NCBI GenBank assembly: GCA_025355595.1
Contig: JANXZI010000054.1
Span: 1 to 10,342, forward strand
Direction of reading: 5' to 3'
Origin: Spartobacteria bacterium
GTDB lineage: Bacteria; Verrucomicrobiota; Verrucomicrobiia; Chthoniobacterales; Chthoniobacteraceae
Length of the DNA stretch: 10,342 bases
The notes beneath the pieces are model-generated. The model worked only from the letters and a program-made list of their open reading frames with translations. It was not told the origin of the DNA and searched no databases. The position numbers and the translations under genes are program-made. The stretch's first letter is position 1, and the number at the start of each line of letters is the position of its first letter. Below are positions 1 through 7,476 of this stretch, one piece after another.

Positions 1-1
1 G

Positions 2-802
2 AAGGGCGTCATCCTCCTTCAGGTGCCCAAAGGCTCCGGCGGCGCCAGAATTCAGACGAATGCCGTCACGGCCGCCATTACCGGCACCACGATTGTGCTG
101 GAAAGCGTGAATGGCTTCAAAAAGCTGACCGTGATCGAAGGCAAGTGCTTTCTGACCCTGAGGAATGACCTGTTAAATCATAAGACCGAAGTCACTGCCG
201 GTCATCAGGTGCGCTTTTCCGACAATGCCGTGACGATCCCCGTGCCGAAAGCGGTCAGTCTCAGCGAATTCATGAAAAATTCGCCGCTCTTCGCCGGCGA
301 CTGGGGTGTAAGGCTCGATCCCACCAATATAGCCGCCGCCGTCGCGGCACAGATCGGCCAGAAATTCGGAGACATAGGGATACTGAAGGTGAAAGGCATC
401 GTCCTGCAAAACAGGAAACCGGCCAAGGATGGCGACCATGTTAATTCCGGCGACACCATCGAGACTTCTGGTGATAACACTGCCATCATCATCGTGACGG
501 GCGGTGGGCAGATATTCCTAGATAAACGCACCCGCGCGAGAATCGGCGGCGGCGGTAACGACCCGGTCACTGCCACCGCGATCTTTGGAAAAGTCGAGAC
601 CTATGGCCTTGGCGAAGATACGTCTGATGAAGACGGCACCTTCTTTGAATCTAATCCCTTCCTTGCGGTATTTGGATTCGGAAATAATCCGCCCGCTCCC
701 GGCGGCAGTTCCTCCGCCAGCGGCAAGGTGACCACCGCGGTGCTTCCTGGCGGATTCATCGGCATCTACGACAGCTTCGGCAACTTAGTCGGGGTGCAAT
801 AG
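2..802 (+). CDS. FecR-domain protein, 5'-truncated by the window edge
   Basis: The frame is open from the first complete codon (nt 2) to TAG at 800-802. The internal GTG at 23 is probably not the start, because the residues before it already read as a FecR strand (GVILLQVPKG). Numbering from nt 2, 266 residues are visible. Residues 11-30 carry the FecR signature (GGARIQT, then AVTAAITGTT), followed by VIEGK and an EVTAGHQVRF strand. The tail of this module reads LSEFMKNSPLF, as in many secreted FecR proteins of Verrucomicrobiota. Residues about 128-182 look like a second FecR-type N-terminal half (GDHVNSGDTIET, then GGQIFLD). A Gly/Asn/Pro/Ser-rich linker near 225-242 precedes a short C-terminal strand region. 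FecR domains are known from periplasmic sigma-factor regulators, but no sigma factor or FecA-like receptor is visible here, so the role is open: a cell-envelope protein is the safest call. It converges on the cytochrome gene. Confidence 0.75.
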   Translation, partial: KGVILLQVPKGSGGARIQTNAVTAAITGTTIVLESVNGFKKLTVIEGKCFLTLRNDLLNHKTEVTAGHQVRFSDNAVTIPVPKAVSLSEFMKNSPLFAGDWGVRLDPTNIAAAVAAQIGQKFGDIGILKVKGIVLQNRKPAKDGDHVNSGDTIETSGDNTAIIIVTGGGQIFLDKRTRARIGGGGNDPVTATAIFGKVETYGLGEDTSDEDGTFFESNPFLAVFGFGNNPPAPGGSSSASGKVTTAVLPGGFIGIYDSFGNLVGVQ

Positions 803-818
803 CTCGCCGCCACGGGCG
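803..818. other. 16-bp convergent spacer without visible terminator
   Basis: The FecR gene ends at 802 (TAG) and the cytochrome gene ends at 819 on the opposite strand (TGA). The 16 bases between them show no stem-loop with a T-tract on either strand. Transcripts from both sides therefore probably overlap at their 3' ends or terminate by another mechanism; this is inference. Confidence 0.5.
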
Positions 819-3800
819 TCAGTTGCGCAGCGGTTTCGGTTTCTCCAAAGGCGCGTCCATTCTGCCGCCCTGCCCAGCCGCGTTCTCCGGGACACCTGAT
901 GCCGGCATGAGTGCACGCCCGGAATGGGTCACTGCCTTCCCATCCTTCACCGCGACATCCTCGACCCGAAACAGCGCCCCGTCGGCATGGCGCAGGAATG
1001 GGCGCATCTCATCGGGGTGCAACGGCCGCGAACCTCGACGCCCAAAGACGACCGTCTGGCCGCCGGTCTCATCGGTCACCCGATCGCGATCCAATCCGCG
1101 CGAAACAGCCAGCAGCGGCTCCTTCGTCGGATAGGTGGCGATGAGCCGGGGCATCGGCCGCGGGCTGAAGCCAGCGGCCCCGTCCACGGTGTCGGGTGAA
1201 ATCAATTGAACCACCCGGAATCCATTCCTGCCATCGGCGACCAGCGCATACATCGAGGCGGCCACGGAACCTATCTGCACGGCGTGAGTATCATTCAGCA
1301 GACCGCCCGCGTTGAATAGCTGATCCAGCTTCGGCCTCTCGGGATTCTCGATATCGATGATCGCGAGCCCGTCCCTGCCATCGGCGACATAGGCATAGGT
1401 GCGCGCGACGTAAAGCTTGTGCGCGTGGCGCAGGCGCACCACCGCCTCGGGCAATGCCCGCGGATGCTCGGGATCGGCGAGGCTCACGACTTTCAACCCA
1501 TCGTCATCGGTGACAAAGGCGTAGAGAAACTGGACGGCCATGGCGCGTGGGTTCTTCAGGAATCCGCCCGCAAGTTCACCGACCAGCCGCGGCTGCTCGG
1601 GTTTCTCCACATCCACCACGGCCAGTCCGCGCGGCGTGCAGACATACACCCGGTGTCCGGCACACACACAATATTCCGCGCCGGTCAGGCGGCCCCCCGG
1701 ATTGAACTCTGCTTTCTTCGTGATGAAATTGTTCTGCGGATTGCCATCAAGCAACGGACGCACGTCGCACACGACCAGCCCGAGTTTGCGGTCGCTGACA
1801 AATGCATAGCCATACCATGCGGGAATCGGCTGTTCCTCATTCTCCTTGTTTTGAATCCGCATCGGGTCACTCAGTAAGGTGCTCGGCAGTGCCACCGCCG
1901 TGGCGAAAGGCGTGCGCAGAGAGGTCCGCTGCCCGAGCGGTGAGACCGGCGACGACACAATCCGTTCGCTAAAATCTTTCTGGTCAATGTTCGCGACATC
2001 GAACACCTCGAACCCTCCTGGCCCGTTTGCCGTGTAAAGGTATTCGCCGCGCAAAGTCAGGTCGTTGATCTCCCGGGCGTGGTGCTCGTGACCCGTGGTG
2101 AGTTTCCTGTCGTGCGCGAGATGCTCGGCATAGTTCCGCGGGTAGGCGTTCTTATGCATGGAACTTCCGATGACCGACTGCGGCTCATCCGCCTCGGTCC
2201 AGACGATGCCGTGCAAAGCCTTCTCGCCGCCAACCCACGCGTACCGGCCAAAAAAATTCACCGTCCCGGTGCCAAAGCCCAGCAACTGAGCGATCCACGC
2301 ATTGTTATCCTTCGCCTTGGAAAGATGGCAGTCGGTGCAGTTCTTAGTCGTCCCTGCACCGCTGGTCGTGTGCGGAAAGTGCGGATTGAAAGCCTGGCCG
2401 CTATACCCATCCCCGCTCACCGTCTGCTGCTGCGAATAGACCCAGTTCCGGTTCTGGTTCTGCGAGCTGACGACCACCGCGCTCGACGAACGGATCACCG
2501 CGAGTCGGTTCTTCTTCACCGTGCCATCAATACCCAGCATGAACACATCGTCGCGCACGACCTGCGGGTTATAAGTCGTAAAATTGCGGTCCAGCACGCC
2601 CTCATACTTGTTCAACGGCACGCGCTGGTTTGCCTTCATCGAAAGGTGGCAGCCAAAGCAACTCGTCGCCCATGAGGTATGACACACTTGGCAGTCCATG
2701 TTTCGGTTGTCATGTGCCAGGTTCGCCTTGCACTGCTCCCCGGTCAGCGGCACATCGCCCCAAGTCTCTCCGTCGCGCTGGACGGTCTTGGCATGAGCCG
2801 CCTTTGGATTGTAATGCTTCAGCGCATTTGTCTGATCAATGACATCCACCGTCTGCGGGATTTCCCAACGCTTCTCGCGGGCCATCGTCGAGTTCTGGAA
2901 AAGACGGCGCATTGGCTGTCCCTTTCCGTCCTTCGTCGGCACCCCCGTGCGCAGGTCCGGGACATCTTCCCACTCAAACCGCGGCCCCCATGGGGTAATA
3001 GTCTTGGACAAGTCAACTGGGGAAATCTTCCGCCGGTCGGCGGGATCGGTCTGCCCGGCGGCCCCCGTGGTCATGAGCGTTGGCCGCGCCTGAATGGTGC
3101 CGTGGCAGTCCACGCACATGATCGTGGTCGCATTGCGCGGCTCGCCGTAGAGCAGCCCATTCCCATGCACGTCCGTCTCGAAATGGCAGTCCGCACACTG
3201 CATGCCTTTCTCCAGATGAATATCTTTTAGATGCACGGCGCGCATAAAGTCACGGTGCGCAATGACATTGTCTTCCTTGTCCAGCCGGTTGCCTTTCTTA
3301 TCCTGCTTGAAGACGGCTCGGAAGACCCATCCATGCCCGTGATAGTCGGCAAACTGGGTATGTTTCAGTTTGGGGTTTAGCTCCGCAGCCTTCTCCAGAA
3401 AACTAAGATTTCCCCAAAGTCCGCGCGCCGCAGCCGCCTCCGGATTTGCCACGGTGGAACGCACCAGTTCGTCATCGGTGGGATCGTGCTGTTCCTTGGG
3501 ATACATGAATTCCGCATCCGTCTCCTGATCCCACCAAGTGTAACCAAGATAGGAATTCACGAAGAGGTTTCCTTGGTGCATGTGACAGTTCATGCACTGG
3601 GAGCTCGGGATCGAGCGGGTGAATTCATGCTTCACCGGATGCCCGCGTTCACGTTTCGAAATAGTGGGGTCTTTCGAGAAACTCAGGCCCTGGTTACCAT
3701 AGCTGTGCCACCATCCCGAGTTGCTTGGCGACCGGTCGTTTGCATAGACGACGTGGCAGGCGCTGCAACCGCTGGATCGGTAGTCGCCGGGATGATCGTT

Positions 3801-4922
3801 TGATCCGAGAAAACCGAGCAGCGGATCATGCAGGCGCGTCTTTTGTGCGCCCAGGAATATGGGGTCCGTCCGGTTCTGCGTGCCGAGCCCCCGGGCAGAC
3901 AGGCGGCGATCCGGCTTGCCCGGCGGTTCATCGGGAGTCGGCAGGCCGAGCGAGAGCCCATCCAATCCGCCTTTCTCAAAGATCCGGAAAATATTTCCAG
4001 GCTGGCTTAGATTGAAACGCGGAAGCGGAGAGAGTGTGGCGAGTATCCCGGAGAGGCGTGTCTGCTCGGGCGTGGGCTTGAATGGATTAGACAACTGGAG
4101 CGGGATGCCGTCGGCCCCGTAAGCCTGTCCAACGATGGCATTCTTCGAATCAATGGAACCATTGTTATAGGCCGCGGCATTCCAGAGCATGGCGCCATGG
4201 TTCATCATCGAGTTGCCCGCCCTCTCGACGATGTCGCCATGGCAGAGGCCGCACGCCTTTTTCGCCGCGCGCAGGTCACCGGGATTCAGGAATTGGATGA
4301 ACTCCGGGGACTCGTGGTTCAGCACGACATTGGAGTTCGGAGGATTCGCCGATGTGGCCCAGAATTCCGGATTCCGTGGCTGCACATGCGCCTGCGTGAT
4401 GAGGAGCCCGCGTGCCGAATTCCCGCCGTGGCAATCCGTGCAGCCGAGCACCACGTTCGGCGAAGTGTGCATCGTGTGAGCGTCGGTGGTCTTATGGCAT
4501 TCGACGCAGCCGACACTCTTCCGGTTTGCCTCCCCGACGGTCTGATCGATCCAGTTCCGCGCGGGGCGCCCGGCTCCCGCGCTCTTGGGATGAACCGATA
4601 GCCCGGGACCAAATCCCGTTCCAAACAGCGTCGCTTTTCCGGCAGCGGGCGTGCTGTCTGGTTCGGATGCCGCGGGCAGTGGGAGAGCACCCGCAGGTGC
4701 AGTGTCAGGCCCGAGTCCGGTGCCGAGTCCGGCGGAAGTGCCCAGAAGCGGAATCCGATTACCGTTGATATCCAGTTTGGGCTTGGGCGGGGCGGCCAGT
4801 GCTGGCTTCGACAATGGGGAAGTGGGCGGGCCCAACCCATCCTGCGCCCGCACTAAACAAAGACAGGCCACCACGACAACCAAGGCCGAAACTAAAAAGG
4901 CATGGAATGGACGCGGTATCAT
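819..4922 (-). CDS. Secreted decaheme cytochrome c fused to a C-terminal LVIVD beta-propeller
   Basis: 1367 residues. The N-terminus is an export signal (hydrophobic core 9-24), cleaved either after VRA26 by signal peptidase I or before Cys20 at a possible lipobox (VVAC). Residues 27-120 form a Pro/Gly/Ala-rich linker. Ten CXXCH c-type heme motifs begin at residues 139, 161, 224, 386, 443, 576, 603, 744, 755 and 862. Hemes 1-2, 6-7 and 8-9 are closely paired, as in electron-wire cytochromes. A His-rich segment follows (923-948, with HEHH at 945-948). Residues about 950-1245 hold about six LVIVD-type blades, e.g. GLAVVDVEKPEQPRLVG and GLAIIDIENPERPKL. It is the second gene of an operon, 78 bp after the outer-membrane barrel gene. 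Ten covalent hemes in an exported protein imply electron transfer in the periplasm or at the cell surface. The propeller may bind a partner or substrate (inference). No clear Shine-Dalgarno sequence precedes ATG 4922; the start is chosen because the signal peptide begins there. Confidence 0.9.
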   Translation of the reverse strand: MIPRPFHAFLVSALVVVVACLCLVRAQDGLGPPTSPLSKPALAAPPKPKLDINGNRIPLLGTSAGLGTGLGPDTAPAGALPLPAASEPDSTPAAGKATLFGTGFGPGLSVHPKSAGAGRPARNWIDQTVGEANRKSVGCVECHKTTDAHTMHTSPNVVLGCTDCHGGNSARGLLITQAHVQPRNPEFWATSANPPNSNVVLNHESPEFIQFLNPGDLRAAKKACGLCHGDIVERAGNSMMNHGAMLWNAAAYNNGSIDSKNAIVGQAYGADGIPLQLSNPFKPTPEQTRLSGILATLSPLPRFNLSQPGNIFRIFEKGGLDGLSLGLPTPDEPPGKPDRRLSARGLGTQNRTDPIFLGAQKTRLHDPLLGFLGSNDHPGDYRSSGCSACHVVYANDRSPSNSGWWHSYGNQGLSFSKDPTISKRERGHPVKHEFTRSIPSSQCMNCHMHQGNLFVNSYLGYTWWDQETDAEFMYPKEQHDPTDDELVRSTVANPEAAAARGLWGNLSFLEKAAELNPKLKHTQFADYHGHGWVFRAVFKQDKKGNRLDKEDNVIAHRDFMRAVHLKDIHLEKGMQCADCHFETDVHGNGLLYGEPRNATTIMCVDCHGTIQARPTLMTTGAAGQTDPADRRKISPVDLSKTITPWGPRFEWEDVPDLRTGVPTKDGKGQPMRRLFQNSTMAREKRWEIPQTVDVIDQTNALKHYNPKAAHAKTVQRDGETWGDVPLTGEQCKANLAHDNRNMDCQVCHTSWATSCFGCHLSMKANQRVPLNKYEGVLDRNFTTYNPQVVRDDVFMLGIDGTVKKNRLAVIRSSSAVVVSSQNQNRNWVYSQQQTVSGDGYSGQAFNPHFPHTTSGAGTTKNCTDCHLSKAKDNNAWIAQLLGFGTGTVNFFGRYAWVGGEKALHGIVWTEADEPQSVIGSSMHKNAYPRNYAEHLAHDRKLTTGHEHHAREINDLTLRGEYLYTANGPGGFEVFDVANIDQKDFSERIVSSPVSPLGQRTSLRTPFATAVALPSTLLSDPMRIQNKENEEQPIPAWYGYAFVSDRKLGLVVCDVRPLLDGNPQNNFITKKAEFNPGGRLTGAEYCVCAGHRVYVCTPRGLAVVDVEKPEQPRLVGELAGGFLKNPRAMAVQFLYAFVTDDDGLKVVSLADPEHPRALPEAVVRLRHAHKLYVARTYAYVADGRDGLAIIDIENPERPKLDQLFNAGGLLNDTHAVQIGSVAASMYALVADGRNGFRVVQLISPDTVDGAAGFSPRPMPRLIATYPTKEPLLAVSRGLDRDRVTDETGGQTVVFGRRGSRPLHPDEMRPFLRHADGALFRVEDVAVKDGKAVTHSGRALMPASGVPENAAGQGGRMDAPLEKPKPLRN

Positions 4923-5000
4923 TGAAGTAATCCGACTGAAAATCCAAGGGGTGCCCGAATGGTGGCAGACGTCATCCGTGTCGCTAATGAAACATCCATA
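4923..5000 (-). other. 78-bp intercistronic gap between barrel and cytochrome genes
   Basis: This gap lies between the TAA of the barrel gene (5001-5003) and the ATG of the cytochrome gene (4920-4922). I see no stem-loop with a T-run and no strong Shine-Dalgarno sequence before the downstream ATG. The shared strand, short gap and matching functions support co-transcription, although a weak internal promoter cannot be excluded. Confidence 0.5.
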
Positions 5001-7349
5001 TTAATACACAAGGCTGACCGTGAAAAAGGCATTGTAAAGCATGCTGTCCGGTTTGCTGAAGGAACCTTGGGACGTAAATCCGGGAACCGGGGCGGTATTG
5101 CTCCGATACATGTCCCGATAGGCCCCGCCCGGGAAGAAAAAGCCCATGCCTAACGAGACGATGACGTTATCCGTCAGAAAGGGCCGGTACTTGAAACCAA
5201 AGCTGGCGTCGAGTCCCAGGTCGTTTCTCACCCGGTCGGTTTGCAGCGCGACCCTGATGGACTCCGGCTCCACGAGCCAGATATAGTTCACATTGGTGAA
5301 TGCCTTCAGTTTCGGCGTGAGATCCATGTCGGCCCCAAAGCCGAGAATCAGGGTGCCTGGATTCACAAAATTCGATTGTCCCTCCGTCTTGCTGGTGCGC
5401 AGGTTCATCACCAGCGAATCGCTTTGCTTCAGGTTCACCGCGGTTCCAGGAAGATTGATGCCCTCATGCACGTACCAACTGAACGGGCCTCCGACAAAGG
5501 ACGGGTTGTCGAGGATCGTGTCAAATCCACGTGCGGTCCGGTCTGTCGGCTTCGAGTCTCCGCTCGCATAGAAGCCGGAGAGCTTCAGCCGGAACCAGTC
5601 GCGGTCATAGCTTACCTCCACCGCACCCATCTGCGCATTAATGTCCACCCGCTTTCCGGCAAGGGTGTTGAATTCATCCTCACCGAATACTTGGTAGAAT
5701 GCGTGGGTGATATTCCAGCGTCCGATGTGCCCGTCACCTGTCCAGCCAAGATAGAACGACTTCACCCCGTGGCTCCGAAGCCCGTTGTCCGCCACGCTGA
5801 CTGGCGTGGCGTCCGGGACCGTTCCCAATATTTGCGGACGGGTGAGAAAACCACTCCGGTCATAGTGGACACCCCCGCGATCAATATTGAGATGCAGGCT
5901 GGCCTGAGCGGTGTAGCCTTTCACAAGGAAATCCTGACGGAAAACATTTGCAATGACGACATGCTGATCGCGCGAGGAAAGCGAGTTCAGGCCCGAATAG
6001 GTGTCCTTCTCGCGCATATTGAAATATGCCAGATTGTACTGCGTCCGGTTATTATCATGATTGCCGAAGACCCGCACCCCGAGATTGGTATCGGCAAAGA
6101 CAAACCCTCGGAAATCGGAGACGAACGGCTGGGTTCCGAAGCGGGAAGAGACGAAGTCATAGTTGTCTGAGACATCGCCGATGTGGATCTCGGCGAAGGC
6201 CTCCTGCAGTGCGAAGAAGTCGCGGAAGCGGGTGGTGTAGTGGGTGCCTCGCAGTTCATTGGCACCGCCCACCGGAGCCGGGGCTGTCGAACCTGCCGGA
6301 GGGCGTCCGGTATGGGGATCCACTTGGACGAGCGGCTTCGCAGTCCCCAAGGCCTGAAGCTGCGGTGCGATATAGTTGAAAAATGTGGCCGGATTAATGT
6401 TGGTCGTGAATCTGCCGGGATTCCCTGACACCGTATTCACACCCACCGGGCTTGCGGGTATCGTCTCGATGGTAGCGGTATTCGGGACATAGGTGGAATG
6501 GGACACGCTGCCAAGGGGAAAGAGCAGGTTATTTTCCCGCACGCGCGTCCAGTTGCTGTTATAGACGGCATTCACCCGGATGAGCCACTGCACCGGCTTG
6601 AAGGCGGTCTCGCCCTTGAACAGGTCAAACGCGATGGATGCGTCGTTGGAATAGGTCATCTGCTCCCCGCGCCCGAAAAATTCCGCACTGTTCGGCGTGG
6701 ATGTGCTCAACCCGCTCGGGACAGGAAGCTTTCGCATTTCAAAGAGGGCAAAGTTTTTTGCCGTGAGGTTCAAAAAAATGTCCTGCCCGATGATGGGGAC
6801 GTCGCCCTTCAGCCTGCTCTGGCGATAAGGATGCCACAGCCTCGGCGTATCGTACTGGTAAGGCGTCTCGGTGGATGCATCGCGATAGCGCTGCCAGTGG
6901 GGAAATGGCACGAGCCAGCGGTTAGGCACGCCCTTGGCATGAGGCAGGAGGCCGAGGCCCTCCCGCCCGAGTGGATAGGAGGGATAGGTGAATGTCTTCT
7001 TGATCGGATCGTGACCTATGACATCGCCGCGCGGGAGCTTCAGGGTTCCCGGCAGCACGGATTCCTCGGGGAAAAGCAGCAGGCTCTCCGGATCCGTCCT
7101 CAGCGCAGGCTGGTCCCACATTCCGGGATCCGGATTGAATCCCGCGGGCGAACGCGGCGGCTGGCCCGGTGCGTTCGCGGCGTCACCGTCGGATGGCGAC
7201 ATCGGGCGCAGGTTCGGGGAGCTTTTGCGGAATTTCAGCTTCCCCTCCGCTCCGTGGACGTTTGGAATTCCCAGCCCGAGCAGTGATGCGATGGCCAGAA
7301 ACACCGGGCGGGATCGCCGATATGGCGAGGGGGGGCTCGGACTTGTCAT
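5001..7349 (-). CDS. Outer-membrane beta-barrel (porin-like) protein, probable partner of the multiheme cytochrome
   Basis: 782 residues from the chosen ATG at 7349. This start gives a textbook signal peptide: basic RRSR at 11-14, hydrophobic core 15-28, and probable cleavage after VHG33. The frame stays open upstream to an ATG at 7643, but that part gives no coherent signal and runs antisense into the neighbouring gene. The region 35-210 is rich in Pro, Trp and Tyr, with a conspicuous stretch around LWHPYRQSRLKGDVPIIGQ (171-189). From about 235 the sequence alternates polar and hydrophobic residues as amphipathic strands (e.g. FRGFVFADTNLGVRVFG, 413-429). It ends in FFTVSLVY, an aromatic-terminated strand typical of BAM-inserted barrels. 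No Cys occurs in the whole protein. I do not recognise a named family. Being directly upstream of a ten-heme cytochrome gene suggests that the barrel houses or anchors it, as MtrB or OmbB do (analogy, not shown homology). An ordinary substrate porin is the alternative. Confidence 0.8.
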   Translation of the reverse strand: MTSPSPPSPYRRSRPVFLAIASLLGLGIPNVHGAEGKLKFRKSSPNLRPMSPSDGDAANAPGQPPRSPAGFNPDPGMWDQPALRTDPESLLLFPEESVLPGTLKLPRGDVIGHDPIKKTFTYPSYPLGREGLGLLPHAKGVPNRWLVPFPHWQRYRDASTETPYQYDTPRLWHPYRQSRLKGDVPIIGQDIFLNLTAKNFALFEMRKLPVPSGLSTSTPNSAEFFGRGEQMTYSNDASIAFDLFKGETAFKPVQWLIRVNAVYNSNWTRVRENNLLFPLGSVSHSTYVPNTATIETIPASPVGVNTVSGNPGRFTTNINPATFFNYIAPQLQALGTAKPLVQVDPHTGRPPAGSTAPAPVGGANELRGTHYTTRFRDFFALQEAFAEIHIGDVSDNYDFVSSRFGTQPFVSDFRGFVFADTNLGVRVFGNHDNNRTQYNLAYFNMREKDTYSGLNSLSSRDQHVVIANVFRQDFLVKGYTAQASLHLNIDRGGVHYDRSGFLTRPQILGTVPDATPVSVADNGLRSHGVKSFYLGWTGDGHIGRWNITHAFYQVFGEDEFNTLAGKRVDINAQMGAVEVSYDRDWFRLKLSGFYASGDSKPTDRTARGFDTILDNPSFVGGPFSWYVHEGINLPGTAVNLKQSDSLVMNLRTSKTEGQSNFVNPGTLILGFGADMDLTPKLKAFTNVNYIWLVEPESIRVALQTDRVRNDLGLDASFGFKYRPFLTDNVIVSLGMGFFFPGGAYRDMYRSNTAPVPGFTSQGSFSKPDSMLYNAFFTVSLVY

Positions 7350-7476
7350 CAGCACGAGGGCTTCATACGCCGAACACGAAATGCGGCGCAACGCGAAACT
7401 CTCCGCCATTTCTGCGAACGCCAAAAAGATGAATTGCCGGCAATTTGCCGGATGGATAAGAGACAGCCTCCGACGA
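7350..7476. promoter_or_regulatory. Divergent intergenic region for the barrel-cytochrome operon and the heme-binding-domain gene
   Basis: These 127 bases separate the chosen start of the minus-strand barrel gene (7349) from that of the plus-strand gene (7477), so promoters for both directions should lie here or just inside the coding ends. No convincing -35/-10 pair is visible. A weak plus-strand guess is TTGCCG at 7434 with TAAGAG at 7457 (17-base spacer). The clearest element is a perfect palindrome at 7432-7445. Neither ATG has a clear Shine-Dalgarno sequence. Confidence 0.5.
7432..7445. repeat. Perfect 14-bp palindrome, candidate operator
   Basis: AATTGCCGGCAATT is identical to its own reverse complement. 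A near-copy of its half (AATTTGCCGG, 7442-7451) overlaps its right side, giving two direct AATT(T)GCCGG units 10 bp apart, about one helical turn. It ends 31 bp before the ATG at 7477 and lies between divergent genes, a position suited to a dimeric repressor or activator. Binding is inference. Confidence 0.4.

Noticed and set aside
23..25. GTG taken as the start of the FecR gene
   Set aside because: The frame is open to the window edge, and the seven residues before the GTG (KGVILLQ) continue the FecR strand, so the real start is outside the window.
2079..3230. Two adjacent plus-strand open frames (198 and 183 codons) antisense to the cytochrome gene
   Set aside because: Both are mirrored from the coding pattern of the cytochrome, which has ten clear heme motifs across its length; neither shows a recognisable motif.
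5241..6170. 309-codon plus-strand open frame antisense to the barrel gene
   Set aside because: It lies wholly inside the barrel gene on the other strand, shows no domain, signal peptide or membrane segment, and reads as Arg/His/Pro-rich shadow sequence of a GC-rich gene.
7018..7476. N-terminal 153-codon extension of the plus-strand heme-binding-domain frame
   Set aside because: It is antisense to the start of the barrel gene and would bury the signal peptide that begins at 7477.
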